A DNA stretch of 64,000 nt from Atopobiaceae bacterium (lineage in GTDB: Bacteria > Actinomycetota > Coriobacteriia > Coriobacteriales > Atopobiaceae), in assembly GCA_902834555.1 (NCBI GenBank), contig CADFJN010000006.1:68844-132843 (forward strand), written 5' to 3'. Position numbers and translations under genes: made by a program. Positions 1-8,332 of this stretch are shown in pieces. Under the pieces are notes generated by a model. The model saw nothing but the letters and a program-made list of their open reading frames with translations, was not told the origin of the DNA and did no database searches. Positions within the stretch are counted from its first letter, which is position 1; each line of letters starts with the position of its first letter.

Positions 1-1
1 C

Positions 2-490
2 CGACAGGACAACGAGAAGTCCTCGGTCAACTCCAAGGGCAAGGTCTTCTGCACCTGCGACGAGCACGCCGAGATGCGCCGTTTCCTTGATGAGGACCGC
101 CCCGACCTCAAGGCCGCCCTCGACCCCATTCGCGCGCACGTGAAGTTCCTCAACTACCGTTGGAACTACGGCCGCCTTACGCCGGATCTTCGCCCCTCCT
201 TCCTCAAGCGCTTTACCGTCGAGATGCGCGAGGAGGTGGAGCGAGGCGCCATTCCACGCGGCTACTTCGACGGCACGCTGCGTCCCTCGGGTACCGACCA
301 GGACCGCTTCCGCTACTTCGAGCCCTGGGAGATAAGCGAGGTGGCAGACATCATGAACGAGCCTGCCTACTTTGCCGCGCACTTTGCAAGCGAGACAAGT
401 CCCGACCGCGCGCAGACCGTGCGCACCTATTGGGAGGCTGGCGGTCCCCGCTACCTTCTGCGAGTACTGCAAGAAAAGGCATCCCGATGA
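2..490 (+). CDS. Glycosyltransferase family 2, C-terminal part (5' end outside window)
   Basis: The reading frame is open from the window edge to TGA at 488-490, so only the C-terminal ~160 residues are visible. They begin RQDNEKSSVNSKGKVF, and nearly the same block (RQDNEASSVKSSAKAF) is found late in the next gene. This is therefore the tail of a second GT2-type sugar transferase, probably for a cell-surface polysaccharide. The catalytic N-terminal half is not in the window. The next gene starts at or just after this stop, which indicates an operon of paralogous transferases. Family assignment rests on similarity to the neighbour; donor and acceptor sugars cannot be read. Confidence 0.8.
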   Translation, partial: RQDNEKSSVNSKGKVFCTCDEHAEMRRFLDEDRPDLKAALDPIRAHVKFLNYRWNYGRLTPDLRPSFLKRFTVEMREEVERGAIPRGYFDGTLRPSGTDQDRFRYFEPWEISEVADIMNEPAYFAAHFASETSPDRAQTVRTYWEAGGPRYLLRVLQEKASR

Positions 491-504
491 GCGGGGAGGA
501 AGAG

Positions 505-1623
505 ATGATTCAGACCCCTATGGTCTCCGTGATCGTGCCGATCTACAACGCGTCGCGCTTTCTCGGGAAGTGCCTCTCATCCCTTGCCGCTCAGACTTTC
601 GACGACTTCGAGGCCATCTGCGTGGACGACGGCTCCACGGACGCCTCGGCCAACATCGTGCGTGGGTTTGTCGACAGGGACGAGCGCTTTTCCCTGGTGA
701 GCAAGGAGAACTCCGGCTACGGGGCCTCTATGAACATGGGCCTCGACCGTGCGCGCGGTCGTTATGTTGCCATTCTCGAGTCCGATGACTTCTTTGACCC
801 GCAGGCGCTTGAGCTTCTCGTCTTTGCCGCCGAGGCCGCGGACGCAGACGTTGCGAAGGGCAATTTCTGGCTTTACTGGTCAAGCCCCAGCGAGCGTCGC
901 GTGCCCTTCTCGGTTGTCGATGCGCCGCTGGTAGGGAGGACCATCTGCCCGCGCAGGGATGACGACATGGCGATCTTCTTCCGCAAGCCGTCCATCTGGT
1001 CGGGCGTCTACCGTCGCTCTTTCCTCGAGGAGAACGGCATTCGCTTTCTTGAGACGCCTGGTGCCTCGTACCAGGATGCCGGCTTCAACTTCAAGGTGTG
1101 GGCGGCTGCCGAGCGTGCGACCTTCATTGCCGACTGCGTGCTGTGCTACCGCCAGGACAACGAGGCCTCGTCTGTGAAGTCGAGTGCGAAGGCCTTCTGC
1201 GTGTGCGACGAGTATCAGTCGATGGCCGAGTTTGTGGACGAGCACTTCTCGGGTGCCGAGGCCTCTCGCCTTACGAGTATCCTCGAGCGCATGAAGCTTG
1301 ATAGCTACCTCTGGAACTATGATCGGCTTGATGAGGGCCTGCGGCCCGAGTTCGTAGAGCGCATCTCGCACGAGTTAGCAGACGATGTGGCAAAGGGTCG
1401 CGTTGACCGCACGCTCTTCGAGCCCGGTGCCGCCGCCGACCTCGATGCAATCATCACGGACCCCAAGCGCTTCGTGCGCTCTCGCAAGGCGCAGGCAGGT
1501 CCAGTGGGGGGCGCCGTTCGCTACCTCGTGTTAGGCGGGATGCCCCTGCTCTCGAAGGCGGTGCAGTTCAAGGTTCGCGGCCACTCGGTGCGCAGAACTA
1601 ACCAGGAGGGGGCAGCCCTGTGA
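505..1623 (+). CDS. Glycosyltransferase family 2 (GT-A fold)
   Basis: About 372 residues. The N-terminus has the GT2 signature VSVIVPIYN, then the nucleotide-sugar motif VDDGSTD and the metal-binding-like ESDD. The C-terminal half resembles the partial gene upstream. The enzyme should move an activated sugar onto a growing surface glycan at the inner membrane face. ATG 505 is preferred because GGGGAGGA lies 4 bp upstream; ATG 487, which overlaps the previous stop, is the alternative and adds six residues. The third transferase follows with a 4-bp overlap, so the three are probably co-transcribed and translationally coupled. Substrate unknown. Confidence 0.9.
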   Translation: MIQTPMVSVIVPIYNASRFLGKCLSSLAAQTFDDFEAICVDDGSTDASANIVRGFVDRDERFSLVSKENSGYGASMNMGLDRARGRYVAILESDDFFDPQALELLVFAAEAADADVAKGNFWLYWSSPSERRVPFSVVDAPLVGRTICPRRDDDMAIFFRKPSIWSGVYRRSFLEENGIRFLETPGASYQDAGFNFKVWAAAERATFIADCVLCYRQDNEASSVKSSAKAFCVCDEYQSMAEFVDEHFSGAEASRLTSILERMKLDSYLWNYDRLDEGLRPEFVERISHELADDVAKGRVDRTLFEPGAAADLDAIITDPKRFVRSRKAQAGPVGGAVRYLVLGGMPLLSKAVQFKVRGHSVRRTNQEGAAL

Positions 1624-2669
1624 GCCGCATCTCTGTTCTTGTGCCCGTATACAACGTCGAGGGGTATCTCGATGCATGCCTGGGCTCGCTCGAGGATCAG
1701 TCGCTCGCGGACATCGACATCATCTGCGTGAACGACGGCTCCACCGACGGATCGCGTGCGGTGCTCGCCCGGTGGCAGAAGCGCGATCCCCGCGTGCGGG
1801 TGATAGACAAGCCCAATGGCGGGCTCTCCTCGGCGAGAAACGCTGGCATCGACGCGGCAACCACCGAGTACGTGTGCTTCCTCGACTCGGACGACCGCTT
1901 TCATCCCAACGCTTGCGCCGAGATGGTGCGCCTTCTCGACCAGACCGGTGCCGACGTGCTCACCTTTGGTGCCACGCTCTGCCCGCCCAACACGCGGGAC
2001 AGCTGGCTTGAGCGTGTGCTTTCTCCTCGCGATGCGGTCTTTGACGGCTATGACTCGGAGCTCATGTTCCACGAGGCCTCAAGGCCCTTCTCGTGGCGCA
2101 CTGCCTGCCGTCGAGACTTCCTTGTCGAGAAAGGCATCCGCTTTGAGGAAGACGTGCGCTTTGGCGAGGACCAAGTCTTCGACTTTGCCATCTACCCGCG
2201 CGCTTCTCGTACGGTGCTCTCTTCCGAGAAGCTCTACGAGTACCGCGTTGCCCGCGAGGGCTCGCTCATGGCACGCATGAATGCAGATGTCACAGCCAAG
2301 ATGCTCGAGCACGTGAACATTGTCGACCACATTCTTAACGACTGGGAGCGTGGCGGTTTTCTGGGCATGGATGACGAGAACCTCATCGAGTTTATCATGG
2401 AGTTTGTGATGCGCGAGGCGATTCGCCAGGATGATGCCGTCTACCAGCGGGTTGCTGCGGCGCTGCGGCCGGTGCTCCTCGCGCGCTGGAACGAGGATGC
2501 CCTCTCCTCCATGGATGTGCTTGCGACGACCCACGCCATGCTTGTGAATGCAACGCTCGACCCCAAGGGCATGGTGCTCCCCGCACGACAAGCGCTAGCG
2601 ATTGCGTACTTTGTCGAGCATCGACATCCCCGCGTGTCTCGTGCCCTTAGGGGAGGTCTCCGCCGCTAG
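1620..2669 (+). CDS. Glycosyltransferase family 2
   Basis: 349 residues from GTG 1620, which overlaps the previous TGA; AGGAGG precedes it at good spacing. Motifs in order: ISVLVPVYN (start of the GT-A Rossmann fold), NDGSTDGS, and LDSDDRF (DxD-type metal site). No membrane helix is obvious, so it is probably a peripheral enzyme of capsule or wall-polysaccharide synthesis. It is the last gene of the cluster and meets a convergent phosphatase gene 32 bp downstream across a GC-rich spacer. The precise sugar linkage cannot be inferred. Confidence 0.92.
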   Translation: MSRISVLVPVYNVEGYLDACLGSLEDQSLADIDIICVNDGSTDGSRAVLARWQKRDPRVRVIDKPNGGLSSARNAGIDAATTEYVCFLDSDDRFHPNACAEMVRLLDQTGADVLTFGATLCPPNTRDSWLERVLSPRDAVFDGYDSELMFHEASRPFSWRTACRRDFLVEKGIRFEEDVRFGEDQVFDFAIYPRASRTVLSSEKLYEYRVAREGSLMARMNADVTAKMLEHVNIVDHILNDWERGGFLGMDDENLIEFIMEFVMREAIRQDDAVYQRVAAALRPVLLARWNEDALSSMDVLATTHAMLVNATLDPKGMVLPARQALAIAYFVEHRHPRVSRALRGGLRR

Positions 2670-2701
2670 CCGCCGTGCGGCCCACGCGCGGCCCGCCGGC
2701 C

Positions 2702-3352
2702 CTACGCCAGGATCTTGGCCTCGAGCTGGGCTGGCGTGTCAACGATGGTGGTGGCGCCGTGCTCGACGAGCCACTCCCTGTCGCGGAAACCCCACGAGCA
2801 GGATAGGCACGGGCACCCGCAGTTCCTGGCCGTCTCGATGTCGACCTCGGAGTCGCCCACGTAGACCATGCCGTCTACGCTTCTCCCCAGGTCGCGCAGG
2901 ATCACGTCGATCATGTCGCGGTTGGGCTTACGCCTGATGCCCGCGCGCTCGCCCATCACGTAGTCGAACTTGCCGGGGTAGAAGTGGTCGATGATGCCCT
3001 GCACGGCAAAGTCGGCCTTGTTGGAGACAACGGCGCAGGCGATGCCTGCCGAGCGGAGGTCGTCGATGACCTCGGCCATGCCGGTGTAGGGGCGCGTGGT
3101 GTCGAGCTTGTGCTTGTCGTAGTAGGCCTTGAACTCGTCGAAGACCTTGTCGGCGAGGTCTTTGGGCGTGCCTTCGGGCACCGAGAGGTCGATGAGGCGG
3201 CGGATGCCGTTGCCGGTGAAGAGGCGCACCTCGGCGAGGCTGCGCTCGGGCAGCCCGTATGCGACGAGCGAGTGGTTGACGGCCTCAAAGAGGTCATCAA
3301 GCGTGTTGAGCAGCGTGCCGTCAAGGTCGAAGACCGCGGTCTGGTAGGGCAT
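2702..3352 (-). CDS. HAD-superfamily phosphatase, phosphoglycolate phosphatase-like
   Basis: 216 residues. Motif I DLDGTL with the nucleophilic Asp is at residues ~9-14, then motif II VVSNK, a conserved Lys in RRKPNRD and motif IV GDSEVD. The helical cap between motifs I and II is typical of the Gph/PGP group (subfamily IA). It probably hydrolyses a small phosphate ester such as phosphoglycolate or a sugar phosphate in the cytoplasm. ATG 3352 has GGGAG 8 bp upstream; ATG 3358 is also in frame but too close to that site. The much longer open frame upstream is non-coding GC-rich sequence. Substrate is inferred only from the family. Confidence 0.88.
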   Translation of the reverse strand: MPYQTAVFDLDGTLLNTLDDLFEAVNHSLVAYGLPERSLAEVRLFTGNGIRRLIDLSVPEGTPKDLADKVFDEFKAYYDKHKLDTTRPYTGMAEVIDDLRSAGIACAVVSNKADFAVQGIIDHFYPGKFDYVMGERAGIRRKPNRDMIDVILRDLGRSVDGMVYVGDSEVDIETARNCGCPCLSCSWGFRDREWLVEHGATTIVDTPAQLEAKILA

Positions 3353-3561
3353 CCCCATCACTCCCACTGCGTCCGTTGGCAGAACCGTTACCCGTAAGGC
3401 GGCGCGGCGCGGACGCGCTTGCGTAAGATGAACATTGGCTAGCCAAACGAGCGTACACGCAAATGCGTATGCACGTCTCGCCTTGGCTGCAACGTCACGC
3501 AAACCCCAGCCGCGCGCTGTCGCGCAGCTCGAGCCAGGCATGGCGACAAGGAGTGATGGAC

Positions 3562-4935
3562 GTGTCCGAGAAGCCCGCGCACGATGAGGGCCGCGATGCC
3601 CCAGAAGCTGCCGAGAAGACCGCGCCTCGTGCCGTGGCGCCGCTGCCCGTGTACCAGCGCTCCCCTCAGCGCACCAGCTACGACTACGTCGACCGCTCGG
3701 CTGGCGCCTCGCACACGCACGACGGCCTGCGCCTGGCGCTCTCCGTGCTTGCTGGTATCGTGATCGCTCTGGGCTTTGCCTACGGCGCCTGGACGGTGAG
3801 GACACCCGTCTGGGCCAACGGCGGCCCTGGCTCCGAGGAGCCGGACGTGGCCGAGGCCACCACGGCAAACGGCGGCGCTGCAACGCCCGCTGCCGCACCC
3901 ACGACCATCGATATCTGCATGGTGGGTGACGTCCTTCTCCACCCCTCGGTCTACAACTCTGGCCGTACGGCGGACGGCACCTATGACTTCTCGCACCTCT
4001 TTGCCAACGTGAGCGATGAGGTCGCTGCCTGCGACCTGGCACTTGTCGACCAGGAGACCATCTTGGGCGGCACGGAGATGGGACTTTCTGGCTACCCGGT
4101 CTTCAACGGGCCGCAGGAGGTTGGCGATGCCGAGGTTGCTGCGGGCTTTGACGTGGTGCTGCGCGCCACCAACCACACCATGGACCGCGGCTACGACGGG
4201 ATCCACTCCGAGCTGGAGTTCTGGCGCACCGCGCATCCCGAGATGGCGGTCATTGGGTGCACGGACCCGCTGGGGGAGGAGCCTGCTGCCTCCGATAACA
4301 TCTACGTGTACGAGAAGGACGGCTTTCGTGTGGCGGTTCTCAACTACACCTATGGCCTCAACGGCTACGCAGACCCCAAGGGCGCCGTTAACCAGCTGGA
4401 CGAGGACCGCGTGCGCGAGGACTGCCGACGCGCCCGCGAGATGGCAGACATGGTGGTTGTGTGCCCGCATTGGGGCACCGAGAACGCTGCCGGGCCAGAC
4501 GGCGAGCAGGAGCGCTGGGCGAGCGTCTTCCTCGGGTGCGGCGTCGACGTTGTGCTGGGCAACCACCCGCACGTGATGGGGCCCGTTGAGGTCATGACCG
4601 GCGCAGACGGCCACACCATGGTCTGCTACTGGTCGGTGGGCAACTTTGTGAGCGGCATGGACGCCCCGCAGAACATGGTTGGCGGCATGGCTTACGTGAC
4701 GTTGGAGAGAGACGCCACGGGCACGTGCCGCGTGGTGTCGTACGCCATGAAACCGCTAGTCACGCACATCGATCCTGCCAATGAGACCACCTACTTCCTA
4801 GCGGACTACACAGACGAGCTTGCTGCCACAAGCAAGTTCCCTTCGGTGACGCCTGTCTGGGCGCACGAGCTCTGCGCTGACGTCCTGGGAAGCGGCTACG
4901 ACCGCGAGAAGGGCGAGCTTCTCGTCACGCTGTAG
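3562..4935 (+). CDS. CapA-family (PGA_cap) metallophosphoesterase-like membrane protein
   Basis: About 457 residues. There is an N-terminal acidic cytoplasmic tail, one membrane segment (LRLALSVLAGIVIALGFAYG, residues ~55-75) and an extracytoplasmic CapA domain. Visible family motifs are MVGDVLLH, ATNHTMDRG, CPHWGTE, GNHPHV and WSVGNFV, which carry the metal-binding His/Asp/Asn residues. CapA proteins are linked to poly-gamma-glutamate or other capsule/wall polymers; the actual substrate here is unknown. GTG 3562 has AAGGAG at 8 bp; ATG 3556 and longer starts are possible. It diverges from the HAD gene. Confidence 0.85.
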   Translation: MSEKPAHDEGRDAPEAAEKTAPRAVAPLPVYQRSPQRTSYDYVDRSAGASHTHDGLRLALSVLAGIVIALGFAYGAWTVRTPVWANGGPGSEEPDVAEATTANGGAATPAAAPTTIDICMVGDVLLHPSVYNSGRTADGTYDFSHLFANVSDEVAACDLALVDQETILGGTEMGLSGYPVFNGPQEVGDAEVAAGFDVVLRATNHTMDRGYDGIHSELEFWRTAHPEMAVIGCTDPLGEEPAASDNIYVYEKDGFRVAVLNYTYGLNGYADPKGAVNQLDEDRVREDCRRAREMADMVVVCPHWGTENAAGPDGEQERWASVFLGCGVDVVLGNHPHVMGPVEVMTGADGHTMVCYWSVGNFVSGMDAPQNMVGGMAYVTLERDATGTCRVVSYAMKPLVTHIDPANETTYFLADYTDELAATSKFPSVTPVWAHELCADVLGSGYDREKGELLVTL

Positions 4936-5135
4936 GGCGGCATGCCTTTGTCTACATGCGGGCTCGCTATGCGAGCTTTCCGTTAAGGTGTGGTTGCCGT
5001 TGCCCATGCTGGCCGGTGGCCGCGCGCGTTTGGGTTACTATGGCCAGTTGCGCGTGCCGCCGCGGTCTACGTCGGCGCGCCGTCATCTGTTGGTCCGCCC
5101 GCACGGCACGGGGTGGAAGAGACGAGAGGAACCAC

Positions 5136-6902
5136 ATGTCCTATAGCATGCACACGCACACCTGCGGCGAGCTGCGCGAGTCGAACATTGGCGAGGAGGT
5201 CACGCTCACCGGCTGGGTCTGGCACCGCCGCGATCACGGTGGCCTGATCTTTGTCGACCTTCGCGACCGCGCCGGCGTGACCCAGCTCGAGTTTGACCCC
5301 GAGGTCTGCGACGAGGCCACGTTCCACGAGGCAGAGACCATCCGCTCCGAGTGGCCCATCATGGTGAGCGGCACCGTGCGCGAGCGCCCCGAGGGCCAGA
5401 ACAACGACAAGCTGGCCACGGGCTCAATCGAGGTCTACGTGACCAAGATCGTGGTGCTCAACACGTCCAAGACGCCTCCGTTCCAGATTGAGGACCACGT
5501 TGACACCGCCGAGGACGTGCGCCTGCGCTACCGCTACCTCGACCTTCGTCGCCCCAAGATGACGTCTAACCTCAAGCTCCGCAGCGACTTCACCTTCGCC
5601 CTGCGCGAGGCCTTCCATGACTCTGACTTCATGGAGGTCGAGACCCCCTCGCTCTTCAAGTCCACGCCCGAGGGCGCCCGCGACTTCCTGGTTCCCAGCC
5701 GCATGCAGCCGGGCCACTTCTACGCGCTGCCGCAGTCCCCGCAGCTCCTGAAGGAGCTCCTCATGGTGGGTGGCGTCGAGCGCTACTACCAGGTGGCCAA
5801 GTGCTTCCGCGACGAGGACCTGCGCAAGGACCGTCAGCCCGAGTTCACCCAGGTGGACGTCGAGATGAGCTTCGTCACCGAGGACGACGTGATGGGCGCG
5901 CTCGAGCACGTGCTGGCCAAGGCCTTTGGCAAGATGGGCGTCAAGCTCGAGCTGCCGCTCCGTCGCATCCAGTACTGGGATGCCATGGACACCTATGGAA
6001 CCGACAAGCCCGACACTCGCTATGGCATGGAGCTTCACGACGTGACGCCGATCTTCTCGGCATCCAAGTTCAAGCTCTTTGCCACCGCCGCGGCAACCGA
6101 TGGCCAGTACGTCAAGGCCATCAACGCCAAGGGTGCCGGCAAGTGGCCCCGTGCGCGCATCGACCGCCTGGCCGACGTCGCCGCCGAGTTTGGCGCCAAG
6201 GGCCTGGCATACATCGCCTTCCGCGAGGACGGCTCGGTGACCAGCCCCATCGTCAAGTTCTTCTCGGATGAGGAGATGGCCGCGCTTCGTGCCGAGATGA
6301 ACGTGGAGCCCGGCGACCTTGTGATGTTTGCCGTGGAGAGCCGCCTGCACGCTGACGAGATCCTGGGTGGCATGCGCAGCCACATGGCCAACGAGCTTGA
6401 GGTGCCGCGCGAGGGCCACGACTTCCTGTGGGTCGTGAACTTCCCCCTGTTCCACTGGGACGAGGACCGCAAGTGCCTGGACTCCGAGCACCAGCCCTTC
6501 ACCCAGCCCAACGAGGACCAGATCGACCTTCTCGACACCGACCCTCTGGCCATGGGCTCGCACACCTACGACTTTGTCATGGACGGCTACGAGGCCGGCG
6601 GTGGCGGCATGCGTATCCACAACGCCAAGCTGCAGGAGAAGATCCTGGAGAAGCTGGGCTTCACGCCCGAGCGTGCGCAGGCGCAGTTTGGCTTCCTCAT
6701 GAACGCCCTCGAGTTTGGCGCGCCTCCTATGGGCGGCTTTGCGCTTGGCCTGGACCGCGTGTGCATGCTGCTTGCGGGCGCGGACAACATCCGCGAGGTC
6801 ATGGCGTTCCCCAAGACGGCGAGCGGCTCCGATCTCATGAGCGCAGCGCCGTCCGAGGTCACGGGCGCGCAGCTCAAGGAGGTCTCGCTGAGGCTTCTGT
6901 AG
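5136..6902 (+). CDS. aspS: Aspartyl-tRNA synthetase
   Basis: 588 residues, full length for the bacterial class IIb enzyme. It charges tRNA(Asp) (or Asp/Asn if non-discriminating). The anticodon-binding OB fold is N-terminal (GWVWHRRDHGGLIFVDLRD). Class II motif 2 is FRDEDLRKDRQPEFTQ and motif 3 is FGAPPMGGFALGLDR at the C-terminus. The long bacterial GAD insertion lies between them. ATG 5136 has GAGAGGA just upstream. The gene is monocistronic, with ~200 bp in front and a textbook terminator behind. The 200 bp upstream show no other gene. Confidence 0.98.
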   Translation: MSYSMHTHTCGELRESNIGEEVTLTGWVWHRRDHGGLIFVDLRDRAGVTQLEFDPEVCDEATFHEAETIRSEWPIMVSGTVRERPEGQNNDKLATGSIEVYVTKIVVLNTSKTPPFQIEDHVDTAEDVRLRYRYLDLRRPKMTSNLKLRSDFTFALREAFHDSDFMEVETPSLFKSTPEGARDFLVPSRMQPGHFYALPQSPQLLKELLMVGGVERYYQVAKCFRDEDLRKDRQPEFTQVDVEMSFVTEDDVMGALEHVLAKAFGKMGVKLELPLRRIQYWDAMDTYGTDKPDTRYGMELHDVTPIFSASKFKLFATAAATDGQYVKAINAKGAGKWPRARIDRLADVAAEFGAKGLAYIAFREDGSVTSPIVKFFSDEEMAALRAEMNVEPGDLVMFAVESRLHADEILGGMRSHMANELEVPREGHDFLWVVNFPLFHWDEDRKCLDSEHQPFTQPNEDQIDLLDTDPLAMGSHTYDFVMDGYEAGGGGMRIHNAKLQEKILEKLGFTPERAQAQFGFLMNALEFGAPPMGGFALGLDRVCMLLAGADNIREVMAFPKTASGSDLMSAAPSEVTGAQLKEVSLRLL

Positions 6903-6947
6903 GGAAGCAGCCCTGTAGGGGCACCCTCTCTTCTCGGCTTTGGCTTG

Positions 6948-6983
6948 CCCTCCGGCGTCTTGTGACGCCGGAGGGTTTTCTTT
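6948..6983 (+). terminator. Intrinsic terminator of aspS
   Basis: A perfect 12-bp stem CCCTCCGGCGTC / GACGCCGGAGGG with a 4-nt loop (TTGT), directly followed by TTTTCTTT. It lies 45 bp after the aspS stop. Confidence 0.93.
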
Positions 6984-7164
6984 GGCGCGAGGATGGAGCC
7001 TTCGTCCCGGCGCCCTCTTGACGCCGGAAGGTGATCTCTCGTAGCGTCCGCCGCCCTTCTCGCGCCTCGCTCGCACGTGCCGCGACGTCCCGCCACCGGA
7101 GAATAGCTCCGTTTCTTAAAACGATTTTGAGCCAACTGCGGAAACGTCAAGCGCGATTAAGAAA

Positions 7165-7278
7165 AGGAGCTAATCTCTGCGATTGGAGTGATGCCAGAGG
7201 GCATCTGCGGGCGCCGAGGGGAACGCCGGGCGGCGCTGGCGGGGTTGATGGCGCGATGGCGTGTGGAGATTTGCTTCT
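7165..7278 (+). ncRNA. Candidate structured RNA (multi-branched) upstream of glutaredoxin gene
   Basis: The 461-bp gap between aspS and the glutaredoxin gene holds a long-range stem: GGAGCTAATCTC (7166-7177) pairs with GAGATTTGCTTC (7266-7277) with a single U-U mismatch. Enclosed are a hairpin GATGCC-AGAG-GGCATC (7190-7205) and a second stem GCGCCG (7211-7216) / CGGCGC (7231-7236). A closing stem around several hairpins is typical of riboswitches or structured leaders. I could not match it to TPP, SAM, cobalamin, lysine, glycine, FMN or T-box consensus sequences. Orientation is assumed from the downstream gene. Confidence 0.4.
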
Positions 7279-7363
7279 CGTCCTGTATCATATGGGCTGG
7301 ACCTGGCCCCTTACGGGTACATGCAGGTTAGAGTCACACGAGACCCCCTCTGGAAGGAGAGCC

Positions 7364-7681
7364 ATGGCCGAGAAGAACCTCGAGCTTTACATCAAGAACG
7401 GCTGCCCCTACTGCCACAAGGTGCTTGCCTTCATGGACGCCAACGGTATCGAGCTGCCGCTCCACAACATTGACGAGTCCGACGCGGACCGCGAGCGCCT
7501 GGTTGAGGTTGGCGGCAAGCGTCAGGTGCCGTGCCTCTTCATTGACGGCAAGGCCATGTACGAGTCGGATGACATCATCGCTTACCTGGGCAAGGAGTTT
7601 TCAGCGGCGGTAGCTGGCGAGAAGGACGACGCTACCGCCGCAGGCGCATCCTGCACCATTGGTGGCGGCTGCTCGTTCTAG
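7364..7681 (+). CDS. Glutaredoxin-like thiol-disulfide protein
   Basis: 105 residues with a thioredoxin fold. The active site is NGCPYCHKV near residue 14, the cis-Pro motif is RQVPCLFIDG and the end of the fold is YESDDIIAYL. CPYC is the classic dithiol glutaredoxin site. It likely reduces protein or mixed disulfides in the cytoplasm. An unusual Ala-rich tail ends CTIGGGCSF and carries two further cysteines, perhaps for metal or self-regulation (inference). ATG 7364 has AAGGAGAG 3-9 bp upstream. It has its own terminator, so it is a single-gene unit, possibly controlled by the structured RNA 86 bp upstream. Confidence 0.9.
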   Translation: MAEKNLELYIKNGCPYCHKVLAFMDANGIELPLHNIDESDADRERLVEVGGKRQVPCLFIDGKAMYESDDIIAYLGKEFSAAVAGEKDDATAAGASCTIGGGCSF

Positions 7682-7753
7682 CGCTGCGCCACATACGGCT
7701 GCGTTTCGTCGCCGGAAGGGCCTCGATGGAGGAATGTCTATCCAAAGGGGGCT

Positions 7754-7788
7754 CTCCGGCGACTTTTTGTCGCCGGAGTACGGTTTTT
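7754..7788 (+). terminator. Terminator of the glutaredoxin gene, made from a repeat unit
   Basis: A 10-bp perfect stem CTCCGGCGAC / GTCGCCGGAG with a TTTTT loop, followed by TACGGTTTTTG. The stem and the following ~45 bp match the repeat units at 15411-15550, so this terminator belongs to that repeat family. Confidence 0.75.
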
Positions 7789-7837
7789 GTTGCAGATTGC
7801 ATCAAACGCGGCCTTCCGGCGACCGCATGCCATGAGG

Positions 7838-7870
7838 AATGAGACAAAGGGACTGTCCCTTTGTCTCATT
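7838..7870. repeat. 33-bp perfect palindrome, TGAGACAAAG family
   Basis: Arms AATGAGACAAAGGGAC and GTCCCTTTGTCTCATT meet at a single central T. The minus-strand gene ending at 7866 uses the element's first TGA as its stop codon. Other copies are at 38617, 38830, 48383, 51164 and 53305. Confidence 0.9.
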
Positions 7871-8180
7871 CAACCGTGCCGTAGACGTTGCCCCAGCCGT
7901 GGGCGGTCACGATGCTGTTGAGCTGGTCGCACAGCCGGCCACGCTTGTACTTGCCGGCGGGGAGAAGGTCGACGACCTCCATGAGGTCATCGCACAGGTC
8001 ATCGATCTCGGCGCGCGTGAGCACGTCGATCTTGGAGACCGCACCGGACATGTTGTGGTAGTAGAGCTCGTTCACCAGCTGCTGCAGCTCGCCGTACTCC
8101 GGCGCGCGCAGCCCCCCGTGCGTGACGCTACGGGCGGTGCGATGCTCGTGTGTGTCTGTGTTTTTCATCATGAAACCCAT
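7866..8180 (-). CDS. Hypothetical protein
   Basis: 104 residues with no domain I recognise. The N-terminus is hydrophilic and the middle is predicted helical and acidic (DVLTRAEIDDLCDDLMEVVDLL), ending HGWGNVYGTVE. No signal peptide or membrane segment is visible. ATG 8180 is chosen by reading-frame composition; ATGs at 8171 and 8168 are also possible, and none has a strong ribosome binding site. Its stop TGA is the first three bases of the 33-bp palindrome at 7838-7870, so the original C-terminus may have been altered by that element. It diverges from the aminotransferase gene. Confidence 0.6.
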   Translation of the reverse strand: MGFMMKNTDTHEHRTARSVTHGGLRAPEYGELQQLVNELYYHNMSGAVSKIDVLTRAEIDDLCDDLMEVVDLLPAGKYKRGRLCDQLNSIVTAHGWGNVYGTVE

Positions 8181-8332
8181 GGTACCAGCTGCATCACGCC
8201 TACAGGGCGTCGCGCTATACTTCTTTCTCGCCGCTGTGCGCCAACTGCCGCGCCTCGGCAGCCCGGGACGCGTTCCGGGCGCACCGCAACCGCATCCGTA
8301 TCCGTCCATGCAGCCGTCACGAGGAGGGGCCC

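Noticed and set aside
5424..7076. Long minus-strand open frame (550 codons) opposite aspS
   Set aside because: It is antisense to an unmistakable aspS with a strong ribosome site. High GC in third codon positions removes stops on the opposite strand. It has no recognisable domain or start site.
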